Origin: CAWDZK01 sp963807005
GTDB taxonomy: Bacteria; Actinomycetota; Actinomycetes; JACCUZ01
Assembly: GCA_963807005.1 (NCBI GenBank)
Contig: CAWDZK010000001.1
Span: 682,001-746,000 of the forward strand
Direction of reading: 5' to 3'
Length of the DNA: 64,000 nucleotides
Shown here: positions 42,003 through 49,885 of the stretch, piece after piece
Numbering within the stretch: the stretch's first letter is position 1
Layout of the letters: every line of letters begins with the position of its first letter
The notes under the pieces: generated by a model
The model's input: the letters and a program-made list of their open reading frames with translations, nothing else
Databases searched by the model: none
Told to the model about the DNA's origin: nothing
Translations under genes and position numbers: made by a program

Positions 42003-42377
42003 GTGCAGGTGCAACCAGGCGCGCGGAGCCGGCATGTGCATGTCGTGTCGCCGCAGGACACCGCCGCGGCCCTGGGCAGCGGCGACCTCCCGGTGCTCGC
42101 GACGCCACGCCTGCTCGCCTGGTGCGAGGCAGCCACGGTGGCCGCGCTGGCCGGCTCCCTCACCGCCGCGGAGAGCTCGGTCGGCACCCGGGTCGAGCTC
42201 GTTCACCAGCGGGCCACCCCGGTCGGCGGGAGCGTGGACGTGCAGGCGGAGGTGGTCCACGTCGACGGCCGTCTGCTGCGCTTCGATGTCGTCGCGGAGT
42301 GCGACGGCGCCCTCGTCGGGCACGGGACGGTGACCCGTCTCGTGGTCGACGTGGACCGCTTCCTCGCGCGTCTGTGA
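42003..42377 (+). CDS. Hotdog-fold thioesterase
   Basis: Protein of 124 aa with a hotdog fold similar to fluoroacetyl-CoA thioesterase FlK. Motifs: VLATPRLLAWCEAATVAAL (helix with the acid), GTRVELVHQRATPVGGSV (with the His) and EVVHVDGRLLRFDV. The probable role is hydrolysis of small acyl-CoA or toxic thioesters; substrate unknown. The GTG at 42003 has no ribosome binding site but a -10 element six bases away. Divergent from the zinc-ribbon gene. Confidence 0.83.
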   Translation: MQVQPGARSRHVHVVSPQDTAAALGSGDLPVLATPRLLAWCEAATVAALAGSLTAAESSVGTRVELVHQRATPVGGSVDVQAEVVHVDGRLLRFDVVAECDGALVGHGTVTRLVVDVDRFLARL

Positions 42378-42398
42378 CCGGCTCAGAGCTCCGGCGGC

Positions 42399-42896
42399 TC
42401 AGAGCTGGAGGCGGTAGGTGATCAGGGCGACGTCCGGAGCCGGGAACCAGTCGCGGTCCGGCGTCCGGAGGAAGCCGATGCTTTCGTAGAGCCGGTGCGC
42501 GGCGTCCATCTCCGGCAGCGTGCTGAGGGCGACCGCGGAGCAGCCCTCCGCGCGGGCGCGGTCCAGGCACCAGGTGGTGAGGGTGCGGCCGACGCCCCGG
42601 CCGCGCGCCTCCGGCGCCACCGCCAGCATCCGGAACTCCGCCTCACCGGGCCTGGACACCTCGGCCCACGGGGTCCCGGCCCGGCAGAAGGCCACGGTGC
42701 CCAGCAACGTGCCGTCGTCCTCCAGCGCGACCGCCAGCTCGGCCTCCCGGGCTCGGCCCGCGGCGTCGCGCAGGTCCTCCCGGTAGCCGTCCTCGGCGCC
42801 GCGCAGCCAGCCGTCGTGCTCGTACGCTGCGACGGTGAGCTCGCCCACGGCGGCGAGCTCGGCCGGGTCGGCCGCGTCGGCGAGGCGCAGGATCAC
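42399..42896 (-). CDS. GNAT family N-acetyltransferase
   Basis: Protein of 165 aa with a complete GNAT fold. The acetyl-CoA pyrophosphate loop is APEARGRGVGRTL and the C-terminal part reads LPEMDAAHRLYESIGFLR. The substrate cannot be read from the sequence. The GTG at 42896 is preceded by a TAGGCT -10 (42903-42908, minus strand) at six bases, suggesting a leaderless mRNA. Convergent with the thioesterase gene. Confidence 0.87.
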   Translation of the reverse strand: MILRLADAADPAELAAVGELTVAAYEHDGWLRGAEDGYREDLRDAAGRAREAELAVALEDDGTLLGTVAFCRAGTPWAEVSRPGEAEFRMLAVAPEARGRGVGRTLTTWCLDRARAEGCSAVALSTLPEMDAAHRLYESIGFLRTPDRDWFPAPDVALITYRLQL

Positions 42897-42947
42897 GCGG
42901 GGAGCCTAGGTGGTCCGGGGCGCACCGGGCCGTGCCGCCCCGGCGGG

Positions 42948-43103
42948 TCACTCGCGGTAGGCGTACGGCCGCGACGGCAGCCCGCTGCTCCAGTCCAGGC
43001 GATCGGTGGGGGTGTGGGCGGCGCGGTTGGTCCGGAAGGCCCGGACGCCGACGACGACGTCGACCAGGACGAGCAGGGCGAGAAGAACGAGAGTGGCGGT
43101 CAT
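42948..43103 (-). CDS. Small membrane protein (51 aa)
   Basis: A 20-residue hydrophobic helix (MTATLVLLALLVLVDVVVGV) followed by a polar tail FRTNRAAHTPTDRLD and ending YAYRE. It is divergent from the AraC-type regulator gene. The start codon itself lies in the first of the inverted repeats placed between the two genes. No ribosome binding site is clear. Function unknown, but the position suggests control by the regulator. Confidence 0.55.
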   Translation of the reverse strand: MTATLVLLALLVLVDVVVGVRAFRTNRAAHTPTDRLDWSSGLPSRPYAYRE

Positions 43104-43176
43104 GGCAGGAAGTCTGCGCTCATCGTAATCCCGCCACCAGTGGCAGGATTGACAGTCATGCTCAACTTCCTGCCAT
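43102..43176. promoter_or_regulatory. Operator-like repeats between small gene and AraC regulator
   Basis: ATGGCAGGAAGT (43102-43113) and ACTTCCTGCCAT (43165-43176) are perfect 12-bp inverted repeats, and a third half-site TGGCAGGA occurs at 43141-43148. They overlap a TTGACA (43149-43154) and CATACT (43174-43179) promoter for the regulator. Autoregulation is likely. Confidence 0.6.
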
Positions 43177-43185
43177 ACTGCTGCC

Positions 43186-44151
43186 GTGATCCGCTCCGTC
43201 GCCGTTCCCGTGCTCGACGGCGTGCTGCCCTTCGAGCTGGGGGTGCTGTGCGAGGTCTTCGGGACCCCGAGGCCCGACGACCCGCTCATCCCGGCCTTCG
43301 ACTTCCGGCTGTGCACGCTGGTCCCCGGCCCGGTGCAGACCGTCTCCGGGTTCGCGCTCTCGGTCGACCACGACTTCACGGCCCTGGCGGGAGCCGACCT
43401 GGTGGCGGTGCCGGCCATGCGGCTGCCGGGACCGCCGCCGCGGGAGCTGCTCACGCAGATCGCGGCGGCCCACGACCGCGGTGCGCGCCTGCTGAGCGTC
43501 TGCAGCGGGGCCATGATCCTGGCCGCGGCGGGAGTGCTCGCCGGCCGGCGGGCGACCACGCACTGGATGCATGCCGACCAGCTGCGAGCGCTGGCCCCGG
43601 ACACCGATGTGGACGCCGACGTCCTCTACGTGGAGGACGGGACCGTGCTCACCAGCGCGGGCACGTCGGCCGGCATCGACGCGGCCCTGCACCTGATCCG
43701 GACCGAGTTCGGGGAGCGGGCCGCCAACCGGCTGGCGCGGCGGATGGTCATGCCCCCGCACCGCGAGGGCGGTCAGCGCCAGTACGTCGACCGGCCCGTG
43801 CCCTGCGAGGCAGACACCCTGAGCGAGGTCCTCGCGTGGATGGTGGAGAACCTGGCCGAGGAGGTGTCGGTCGACGACCTGGCTCGGCTCGCGCACCTGT
43901 CACCGCGCACCTTCGCCAGGCGGTTCCGGGCCGAGACGGGGACCACCCCGCACCACTGGCTGACCGGGCAGCGGGTGCTCGCCGCCCAGCGGCTGCTCGA
44001 GGAGAGCGGCGAGCCGGTCGAGATGGTCGCCGACCGGGTCGGCTTCGGCAGCGCCTCGGTGCTCCGGCACCACTTCACCAGACGGGTGGGCACCACCCCG
44101 ACGGAGTACCGGAGGACGTTCAGCGGCCGCTGGCAGGCCCGCCCGGCCTGA
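43186..44151 (+). CDS. GATase1-like/AraC family transcription regulator (FtrA type)
   Basis: Protein of 321 aa. Residues 1-190 are a DJ-1/PfpI (class I glutamine amidotransferase-like) domain with the nucleophile elbow LLSVCSGAMILAAAG. Residues 215-315 are a double helix-turn-helix AraC domain: VDDLARLAHLSPRTFARRF and MVADRVGFGSASVLRHHFTR. It binds DNA; the effector is unknown. The GTG at 43186 is six bases from a CATACT -10, with a TTGACA -35 at 19 bases. Confidence 0.9.
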   Translation: MIRSVAVPVLDGVLPFELGVLCEVFGTPRPDDPLIPAFDFRLCTLVPGPVQTVSGFALSVDHDFTALAGADLVAVPAMRLPGPPPRELLTQIAAAHDRGARLLSVCSGAMILAAAGVLAGRRATTHWMHADQLRALAPDTDVDADVLYVEDGTVLTSAGTSAGIDAALHLIRTEFGERAANRLARRMVMPPHREGGQRQYVDRPVPCEADTLSEVLAWMVENLAEEVSVDDLARLAHLSPRTFARRFRAETGTTPHHWLTGQRVLAAQRLLEESGEPVEMVADRVGFGSASVLRHHFTRRVGTTPTEYRRTFSGRWQARPA

Positions 44152-44152
44152 G

Positions 44153-45790
44153 TCAGTGCACGACCTCCGGCAGGTCGCGCAGCCTCGGGTCGCCCTGGTC
44201 GGCGAAGTACTCGTCCGGCTTGGTGGCGTCCACCCCGTCGGCCGCCCCGACCGCGCGCAAGGCCACGGTCGCCAGCACGGCCACCACGATGTTCGCGAGC
44301 AGCGCGAGGAAGCCGGCGTAGATCGACCAGGTGGTGTCCAGCCCGAGCTCCGAGAGCGGGAAGCCGGAGCCACCGAAGTGCTCCTTGGCGATGGTGACGG
44401 TGCCGTCGGCGTTGAACACCTTCTGCTGGATCTGGAAGGTGGTCCAGAACCCGACCGCCATGCCCGCCGCCCAGCCGGCGACCAGTCCCCAGCGGTGGAA
44501 CCAGCTGGTGTACAGACCCAACGCCACGGCCGGGAGGGTCTGCAGGATGATGACGCCGCCCAGCAGCTGCAGGTCGATCGAGAACTGTGGGTCGAGCGCG
44601 ATGATCGCGACCAGCGCACCCACCTTGACGACGAGGGAGGCGAGCTTGCTGCTGCGCGCCTCCTCCTTCGGGGTCGCGTCCTTGTTGATGTACTCGACGT
44701 AGATGTTGCGCGTCCACAGGTTCGCTGCAGCGATGGACATGATCGCGGCCGGGACCAGGGCGCCGATGCCGATGGCGGCGAAGGCCACGCCGGCGAACCA
44801 GCTGGGGAACATGTTGTCGAACAGCAGCGGCACGATGGTGTTGGCGTCGGCCTTGCCGGCGTCGTTCGTGATGGGGGTGATGCCGGCCGCGATCGCCATG
44901 TAGCCGAGCAGCGCGAGCAGGCCGAGGATGAAGCTGTAGGCCGGCAGTGCCGCCATGTTGCGCTTGATCACGTTGCGATCGCGCGACGCCAGGACCGCGG
45001 TCACCGAGTGCGGGTAGAGGAACAACGCGAGCGCGGACCCGAAGGCCAGCGTGGCGTACTGCAGCTGCGCGGGTCCGGCGAGGACCACCCCGTCGCCCGG
45101 GTTCGGCGACTCGGCGAACTTCTTCTCGGCCGCACCGAAGATGACGTCCCAGCCGCCGAGCTTGTAGGGGATCACGATGACGGCGACGATGATCACGACG
45201 TAGATCAGCGTGTCCTTGACGAACGCGATGAGCGCCGGGGCGCGCAGGCCCGAGCTGTAGGTGTACGCCGCGAGGATGCCGAACGCCACGATGATCGGCA
45301 GATGGCCGGTGACGCCCATGGCCTTGAGCACCGCCTCGATGCCCACCAGCTGGAGCGCGATGTAGGGCATCGTCGCGACGATCCCGGTGACGGCGACGAG
45401 CAGGGCCAGCGTCGAGGACCCGTGCCGGGCCCGGACGAAGTCGGCCGGTGTGACGAAACCGTGGACGTGCGACACCGACCAGAGCCGGATCAGGACCAGG
45501 AAGACGATCGGGTAGACCACGATCGTGTAGGGCACCGCGAAGAAGCCGATCGCGCCGGCGCCGAACACGAGGGCGGGCACGGCGACGAAGGTGTACGCCG
45601 TGTAGAGGTCGCCGCCGAGCAGGAACCAGGTGATCCAGGCGCCGAAGTTGCGGCCGCCGAGGCCCCACTCGTCGAGGTGCTCGAGGTCGTCGGCGCGACG
45701 CCACCGGGCCGCCACGAACCCGAGGGCGCTGACGACGACGAACAGGATCACGAAGACCGTGAGCTCGACGGTGTTGACGTCTTTGAACAT
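44153..45790 (-). CDS. Sodium/solute symporter, monocarboxylate permease type
   Basis: Protein of 545 aa, about 13 membrane helices, of the solute:sodium symporter family. The segment GLGGRNFGAWITWFLLGGDL near the start and the GFVTPADFVRARHG loop are characteristic of acetate, pyruvate or lactate permeases of the MctP type. ATG at 45790 follows one base after the DUF3311 stop, and DUF3311 is the usual partner of MctP. The substrate is probably a short monocarboxylate, taken up with Na+ or H+. Confidence 0.9.
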   Translation of the reverse strand: MFKDVNTVELTVFVILFVVVSALGFVAARWRRADDLEHLDEWGLGGRNFGAWITWFLLGGDLYTAYTFVAVPALVFGAGAIGFFAVPYTIVVYPIVFLVLIRLWSVSHVHGFVTPADFVRARHGSSTLALLVAVTGIVATMPYIALQLVGIEAVLKAMGVTGHLPIIVAFGILAAYTYSSGLRAPALIAFVKDTLIYVVIIVAVIVIPYKLGGWDVIFGAAEKKFAESPNPGDGVVLAGPAQLQYATLAFGSALALFLYPHSVTAVLASRDRNVIKRNMAALPAYSFILGLLALLGYMAIAAGITPITNDAGKADANTIVPLLFDNMFPSWFAGVAFAAIGIGALVPAAIMSIAAANLWTRNIYVEYINKDATPKEEARSSKLASLVVKVGALVAIIALDPQFSIDLQLLGGVIILQTLPAVALGLYTSWFHRWGLVAGWAAGMAVGFWTTFQIQQKVFNADGTVTIAKEHFGGSGFPLSELGLDTTWSIYAGFLALLANIVVAVLATVALRAVGAADGVDATKPDEYFADQGDPRLRDLPEVVH

Positions 45791-45791
45791 G

Positions 45792-46052
45792 TCAGACCCT
45801 CGTCTTCCGGTAGACGACGAGGGTGACGGCGACGCTCACCAGGATCGCGGTCAGCTGGTACCAGTAGAAGAACGGGATGTCGAGCAGCGTGGGGTCGATG
45901 CTGTTGTAGACCGGGGGGAACAGCGTGATGACGAGGGGCAGGAGCAGCAGCCAGTTGACCGGGTGGTGGTCGGAGCGCTCCGCCTTCGCCGTGCCCCCAC
46001 CTCCGGGGCCGCGCGGTCGGTCGTCGGGACGGTCGGGCTCGTGGACGCTCAC
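45792..46052 (-). CDS. DUF3311 small membrane protein
   Basis: Protein of 86 aa: a charged N terminus of 30 residues, then two membrane helices with the family motif LFPPVYNSIDPTLLDIPFFY between them. It is typical of the small partner of MctP symporters, though its role is not established. The GTG at 46052 has AGGAGG about eight bases upstream. It is the first gene of the symporter operon. Confidence 0.88.
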   Translation of the reverse strand: MSVHEPDRPDDRPRGPGGGGTAKAERSDHHPVNWLLLLPLVITLFPPVYNSIDPTLLDIPFFYWYQLTAILVSVAVTLVVYRKTRV

Positions 46053-46124
46053 GCCGGGACCTCCTGGCCAGGGGATCGGTCGGCGGGAGGTTATCCCGAT
46101 TTGCCGGACAGCAAACGTTTGGGA

Positions 46125-46142
46125 TCCCGCGGCTCCGCGGGA
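46125..46142 (-). terminator. Hairpin after bioB
   Basis: TCCCGCGG (46125-46132) and CCGCGGGA (46135-46142) form a tight GC-rich hairpin just past the bioB stop, before the DUF3311 gene on the same strand. Confidence 0.5.
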
Positions 46143-46150
46143 CCGGTGGG

Positions 46151-47185
46151 TCAGAGAGTCTGGGACAGGGCCTTGACCGGCATGCCCAGGTCGCCCAGCA
46201 GGGCCAGGTCGTCCTCGGGGCTGCGGCCCAGCGTGGTCAGGTAGTTGCCCACGATCACCGCGTTGATGCCGCCGAGCATGCCGTCGCGGGTGCCGAGGTC
46301 GCCGAGGGTGATCTCGCGCCCGCCGGCGTACCGCAGGATCGTGCGGGGCAGGGCCAGCCGGAAGGCGGCGATGGTGCGCAAGGCGTCGGTGCCGGACATC
46401 ACCGGCAGGTCACTGAACGGCGTGCCCGGGCGGGGGTTGAGGAAGTTCAGCGGCACCTCGTCGGGCTCGAGCTCGGCCAGCTGGGCCGCGAGCTCGGCGC
46501 GCTGCTCGACCGACTCGCCCATGCCGACGATGCCGCCGCAGCACACCTCCATCCCGGCGTCCCGGACCATGCTCAGGGTCTGCCAGCGCTCCTCCCAGGT
46601 GTGCGTCGTCACGACGTGTGGGAAGTACGACCGCGCGGTCTCGAGGTTGTGGTTGTAGCGGTGGATGCCCATGTCCGCCAGGTCGTCGACCTGCTCCTGG
46701 CTCAGCATGCCGAGTGAGGCCGCCACGTTGATGTCGACCGCGGCGCGGATGGCGGCGACCCCCTCCCGCATCTGGGTCATCAGCCGCTGGTCCGGCCCAC
46801 GGACGGCGGCGACGATGCAGAACTCGGTGGCACCGGTCGCCGCGGTCTCGACCGCGGCCTGGACCAGGGACGGGATGTCCAGCCAGGCCGCCCGTACGGG
46901 CGAGGGGAACAGCCCGGACTGGGAGCAGAAGTGGCAGTCCTCCGGGCAGCCGCCGGTCTTGACCGAGACGATCCCCTCGACCTCGACCTCCGGGCCGCAC
47001 CACCGCAGCCGCACCTCGTGCGCGAGCTGGAGCAGGTCCGGCACCGCGTCGTCGTCGAGCTGGAGGACCGCGAGGACCTGCGTCTCGTCCAGGCCGCGAC
47101 CGCCGTCGAGCACCTGGGTGCGGGCGACGTCGAGGACGTCGCGCGATGGGGCTGCAGCGGTCGGGTGGTCAGTCGCCGGCGGCAT
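46151..47185 (-). CDS. bioB: Biotin synthase BioB
   Basis: Radical SAM enzyme (344 aa) that inserts sulfur into dethiobiotin. The SAM cluster motif is CPEDCHFC (C-x3-C-x2-C). Further ligands lie in NHNLETARSYFPH, and CCGGIVGMGES and NFLNPRPGTPF are typical. The start at 47185 overlaps the end of bioD by 17 bases; a start at 47203 (six residues earlier) is also possible. Together with bioD it supplies biotin, which the carboxylase at 38965 requires. Confidence 0.93.
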   Translation of the reverse strand: MPPATDHPTAAAPSRDVLDVARTQVLDGGRGLDETQVLAVLQLDDDAVPDLLQLAHEVRLRWCGPEVEVEGIVSVKTGGCPEDCHFCSQSGLFPSPVRAAWLDIPSLVQAAVETAATGATEFCIVAAVRGPDQRLMTQMREGVAAIRAAVDINVAASLGMLSQEQVDDLADMGIHRYNHNLETARSYFPHVVTTHTWEERWQTLSMVRDAGMEVCCGGIVGMGESVEQRAELAAQLAELEPDEVPLNFLNPRPGTPFSDLPVMSGTDALRTIAAFRLALPRTILRYAGGREITLGDLGTRDGMLGGINAVIVGNYLTTLGRSPEDDLALLGDLGMPVKALSQTL

Positions 47186-47885
47186 GCCGGAAGTCTGCCG
47201 CATCGAAGCTGCCGCCCAGGGCCGGGGCCAGGCCGCCGCGGGCGGTGAGGAGGAAGTCGGGGCCGTCGAGCGCACCCGCACCGGCGGGCAGGGCTCCGGC
47301 CAGCGGCCGGGCGGCCAGCATCTCCAGGTCCCGCACGTTGCTGCGGCAGGCGAGGTCCGGGTCCGGCGGCCAGGCGCCGACGACCAAGCCGGCGAGGCGC
47401 AGGCCGCGGTGCGCCATCGCCTCGAGGGTCAGGGCGGTGTGGTTGAGCGTGCCCAGGGCGGGGTCGACCACCACCAGCACGTCCGCGTCGAGGTCCCGGG
47501 CGAGGTCGGCGACGGTCGCCCCCTCGTCGTCGTAGCGGACCAGCAGCCCACCGGCGCCCTCGACCACCACGAGGTCGCGGTCGGCGGCGAGAGCCCGGAC
47601 CCGGTCGGCGGTGACTCGCAGGTCCAGGGGAGCGCGGCCGGCCAGGCGGGCGGCCGCGGCGGGGGAGAGCGGGTCGGGGAACCGGGCGTGCTCGTGCAGG
47701 TCGGTGATCCCGGCCAGCCGGCGTACGTCGGCGAGGTCGCCCCGCTCGTCGGGTCCCACCCCGGTCTGGGCCGGCTTGACGACCGCGACCCGGGAGCCGC
47801 GGGCCGCGGCGAGTGCCGCGACCGCGGCGGTGACCACTGTCTTCCCCACCCCGGTGCCGGTGCCGGTGACGACCAGGACGCTCAC
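47169..47885 (-). CDS. bioD: Dethiobiotin synthetase BioD
   Basis: ATP-dependent enzyme (238 aa) that closes the ureido ring of biotin from diaminopelargonate. The Walker A loop GTGTGVGKT lies at residues 8-16. The lysine and acidic residues in VVKPAQTG and VEGAGGLLVRYDDEG are conserved. The GTG at 47885 is eight bases from a TAGGGT -10 (47894-47899, minus strand). Neither bioA nor bioF is in the window. The downstream bioB overlaps by 17 bases. Confidence 0.92.
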   Translation of the reverse strand: MSVLVVTGTGTGVGKTVVTAAVAALAAARGSRVAVVKPAQTGVGPDERGDLADVRRLAGITDLHEHARFPDPLSPAAAARLAGRAPLDLRVTADRVRALAADRDLVVVEGAGGLLVRYDDEGATVADLARDLDADVLVVVDPALGTLNHTALTLEAMAHRGLRLAGLVVGAWPPDPDLACRSNVRDLEMLAARPLAGALPAGAGALDGPDFLLTARGGLAPALGGSFDAADFRHAAGD

Positions 47886-48235
47886 GGTGGCCGACCCTAC
47901 GGCGAACGGCATCGGTGGCTGTCCACAGGACTAGCCAGAACTGACGATGGCGGCGCTCGGCGCCGCGGGCACACTGGGCCCGAGGACGGTGTGCGCCCGG
48001 TTCGAGGGGGGCCTTCGGAACTGGGCACGCACCGTTCGCCGCGTCTGGCGACGTGGAGTCCTGGTCGCCCGCTCGTCCTCGCCGCCACGGCTACCCCCCG
48101 TCCGTGGCGGCGAGGACCCCCGGCCCGCCCGGTGACTGGGCACGGACGACGGACGGCGCCGGCATCGGGACGAGTCCCGGGCGGCCGGCGCCGTCCGTAC
48201 TGCTGGGGTTGCCCAGGCGTTGCCTGTCAGGCCGA
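47886..48235. other. Intergenic stretch between sodN and bioD
   Basis: No gene is seen in these 350 bases. They hold the bioD -10 at 47894-47899 and a strong hairpin at 48149-48198. The rest is GC-rich and shows no ribosome binding site or protein-like frame. Confidence 0.5.
48149..48198 (-). terminator. Hairpin after sodN
   Basis: ACGGACGGCGCCGGC (48149-48163) and GCCGGCGCCGTCCGT (48184-48198) are a perfect 15-bp inverted repeat with a 20-base loop, about 38 bases beyond the sodN stop. Confidence 0.6.
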
Positions 48236-48637
48236 TCAGGCCTGCTTGGTCTCCCAGAAGATCTTGTCGATCTCGGCGATCTTGTCGAGCAGGTCCTGGG
48301 CCGTCCCGGCGTCCATCGAACCCTTGGCGCCGGAGGCGCCGGCGAGCTTGGTGGCCTCGTTGAAGAGCTGGTGCAGCTCGGGGTACTTCTCGAAGTGCGG
48401 CGGCTTGAAGTAGTCGGTCCAGAGGACCCACAGGTGGTGCTTCACGAGCTCGGCCCGCTGCTCCTTGATGATCAGGGCGCGGGTACGGAAGTCCTCGTCG
48501 CCGTTCTCGCCCACCTTCTGGATGATCATCTTGATCGACTCGGCCTCGATCCGGGCCTGGGCCGGGTCGTAGACACCGCACGGCAGGTCGCAGTGCGCGT
48601 GGACGACGGTCTTCGGGGTGAACAGACGCGACAGCAC
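48236..48637 (-). CDS. sodN: Nickel superoxide dismutase
   Basis: Protein of 133 aa. A 14-residue propeptide (MLSRLFTPKTVVHA) is followed by the nickel hook HCDLPCGVY, whose His1, Cys2 and Cys6 bind nickel once the propeptide is removed. The rest is the four-helix bundle. It detoxifies superoxide in the cytoplasm as a hexamer. GTG start at 48637. The processing peptidase gene is divergent, 137 bases away, rather than following in the same direction. Confidence 0.95.
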   Translation of the reverse strand: MLSRLFTPKTVVHAHCDLPCGVYDPAQARIEAESIKMIIQKVGENGDEDFRTRALIIKEQRAELVKHHLWVLWTDYFKPPHFEKYPELHQLFNEATKLAGASGAKGSMDAGTAQDLLDKIAEIDKIFWETKQA

Positions 48638-48774
48638 GGGATCAGTCCCTTCGTTCGTACGCTCGGATCAGCGGGTGGCGCGATGGCTGGATCTCTGTCG
48701 GACACTACTCCCGGGCAGGTACCCCACGCCGGGGCCGTTACCCGTGCTGTCCGCTGGTGGTGAGGAGGGTCACG

Positions 48775-49107
48775 GTGCGCAGGTCCGGGCTGGGCCGGGT
48801 GGTCGTCCGCGGCCGCTCCATGCAGCCGACGCTGCTCGACGGCGACCACCTGCTGGTGCACTGGGGCGGCCGGCCCCGGCCAGGCCGACTGGTGGTGGTG
48901 CGCTGGCCCGGCCGTCCCCTGTCGGTCAAGCGCGCGGCTGTGCTCGCCGCGGACGGGTGGTGGGTCGAGCGGGACAACCCGGCCGAGGGCGTGGACTCGT
49001 GGCAGGCAGGACCGGTGCCTCCGGGTGACGTCCTCGGCACCGTGCTGCTGCGGCTCTGGCCGCTCCGCCACCCACCCCGTGATCATGAAGGTTCGTCGGA
49101 GCTCTAG
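48775..49107 (+). CDS. sodX: S26 family signal peptidase, NiSOD maturation type
   Basis: Protein of 110 aa of the serine/lysine signal peptidase family that lacks a membrane anchor. The catalytic Ser lies in GRSMQPTLLDGD and the Lys in LSVKRAAV; ERDNP is also typical. Beside sodN it is probably the protease that removes the NiSOD propeptide. GTG at 48775 is supported by GAGGAGG six to seven bases ahead; other GTGs lie at 48757 and 48760. The last residues and the TAG stop fall inside a palindromic repeat. Confidence 0.85.
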   Translation: MRRSGLGRVVVRGRSMQPTLLDGDHLLVHWGGRPRPGRLVVVRWPGRPLSVKRAAVLAADGWWVERDNPAEGVDSWQAGPVPPGDVLGTVLLRLWPLRHPPRDHEGSSEL

Positions 49108-49130
49108 CCCGGAGGAACCTTCATGATCAC
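49079..49130. repeat. Palindromic repeat covering two stop codons
   Basis: GTGATCATGAAGGTTC (49079-49094) and GAACCTTCATGATCAC (49115-49130) form a perfect 16-bp stem with a 20-base loop. The sodX stop lies in the loop and the stop of the opposing GntR gene lies in the right arm. It probably terminates both transcripts. Confidence 0.75.
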
Positions 49131-49789
49131 CGGGCGGCGGGGGCGGTGACGCGCTCGGCGACCGACACGGCGGCTGACGCGAGGTGCTGCTCCAGCTCGG
49201 CCAGGGCGGCCGCCTGGTCGCCGGCCCGCATCAGCGTCAGCAGCCGCCGATGGTCCGCGACCTGCGTCCGGGCGTTGCGTCGAGCCCGCTCGACCGAGGC
49301 GAGTGCGAGCCGGAGGTCGCCGGTCAGCGTGTCGGCCTGCGCGACCAGCCGGGAGTTGCCGAGCAGGGCCACCAGCGAGGTGTGGAACTCGAGGTGGGCG
49401 TGGGTCTGCTCCGCCGGGTCGTCGGCGCTGACCGCGTCGGCGTACGTCGACAGCGCGGCCGCGACCGGGGCAAGGTCCGCGCCCGCAGCACCGGCTCGCA
49501 CGCCGGCGGCCTCGAGCACCGAGCGGGCCTCGAAGATCTCAGCGATGTCGCGCTCGGTGAGCTCGGTCACGACCACGCCGCGGTTCGGGTAGCGGGTCAC
49601 CAAACCCTCGCCGGCCAGCACCTGCAGCGCCTCGCGGACCGTGGAGCGGGCTACCGCGAACCCGTCCGCCAGGCTGACCTCGCGCAGCGGCTCCCCGGGG
49701 GAGAGCTCGCCGGAGAACAGCATTTCCCGCAACGCGCCGGCCACCCGGTCGGTAGTGCTCGACCGGTCGATGGCGGGCAGCTGGACCAC
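49127..49789 (-). CDS. GntR family regulator, FCD (FadR-like) type
   Basis: Protein of 220 aa. The N-terminal winged helix reads REVSLADGFAVARSTVREAL. The C-terminal FCD ligand domain has IFEARSVLEAAGVRA, HAHLEFHTSLVALLGN and DHRRLLTLMRAGD, which supply metal and ligand contacts. It probably responds to a small carboxylate or amino acid. GTG at 49789 is chosen since a TACTGT -10 (49796-49801, minus strand) lies six bases away; a TTG at 49837 would add 16 residues but lies in an operator. Divergent from the DDAH-like gene. Confidence 0.86.
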   Translation of the reverse strand: MVQLPAIDRSSTTDRVAGALREMLFSGELSPGEPLREVSLADGFAVARSTVREALQVLAGEGLVTRYPNRGVVVTELTERDIAEIFEARSVLEAAGVRAGAAGADLAPVAAALSTYADAVSADDPAEQTHAHLEFHTSLVALLGNSRLVAQADTLTGDLRLALASVERARRNARTQVADHRRLLTLMRAGDQAAALAELEQHLASAAVSVAERVTAPAAR

Positions 49790-49826
49790 CGGTTGACAGT
49801 AACGCAGGGGACGCCTCACACTCCGA

Positions 49827-49866
49827 TTGTCGGACAAAAGTTGTCAGACAATCTGTCAGCCAGACA
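49827..49866. promoter_or_regulatory. GntR-type operators between divergent genes
   Basis: TTGTCGGACAA (49827-49837) and TTGTCAGACAA (49841-49851) are perfect palindromes around a central base, 14 bases apart centre to centre. TGTCAGCCAGACA (49854-49866) is a third site with a wider core. The form TTGTC-N-GACAA is that of FadR-subfamily regulators, so the adjacent GntR protein probably binds here and controls both genes. Confidence 0.7.
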
Positions 49867-49885
49867 AGATGCCGTGAGGGTGGTC

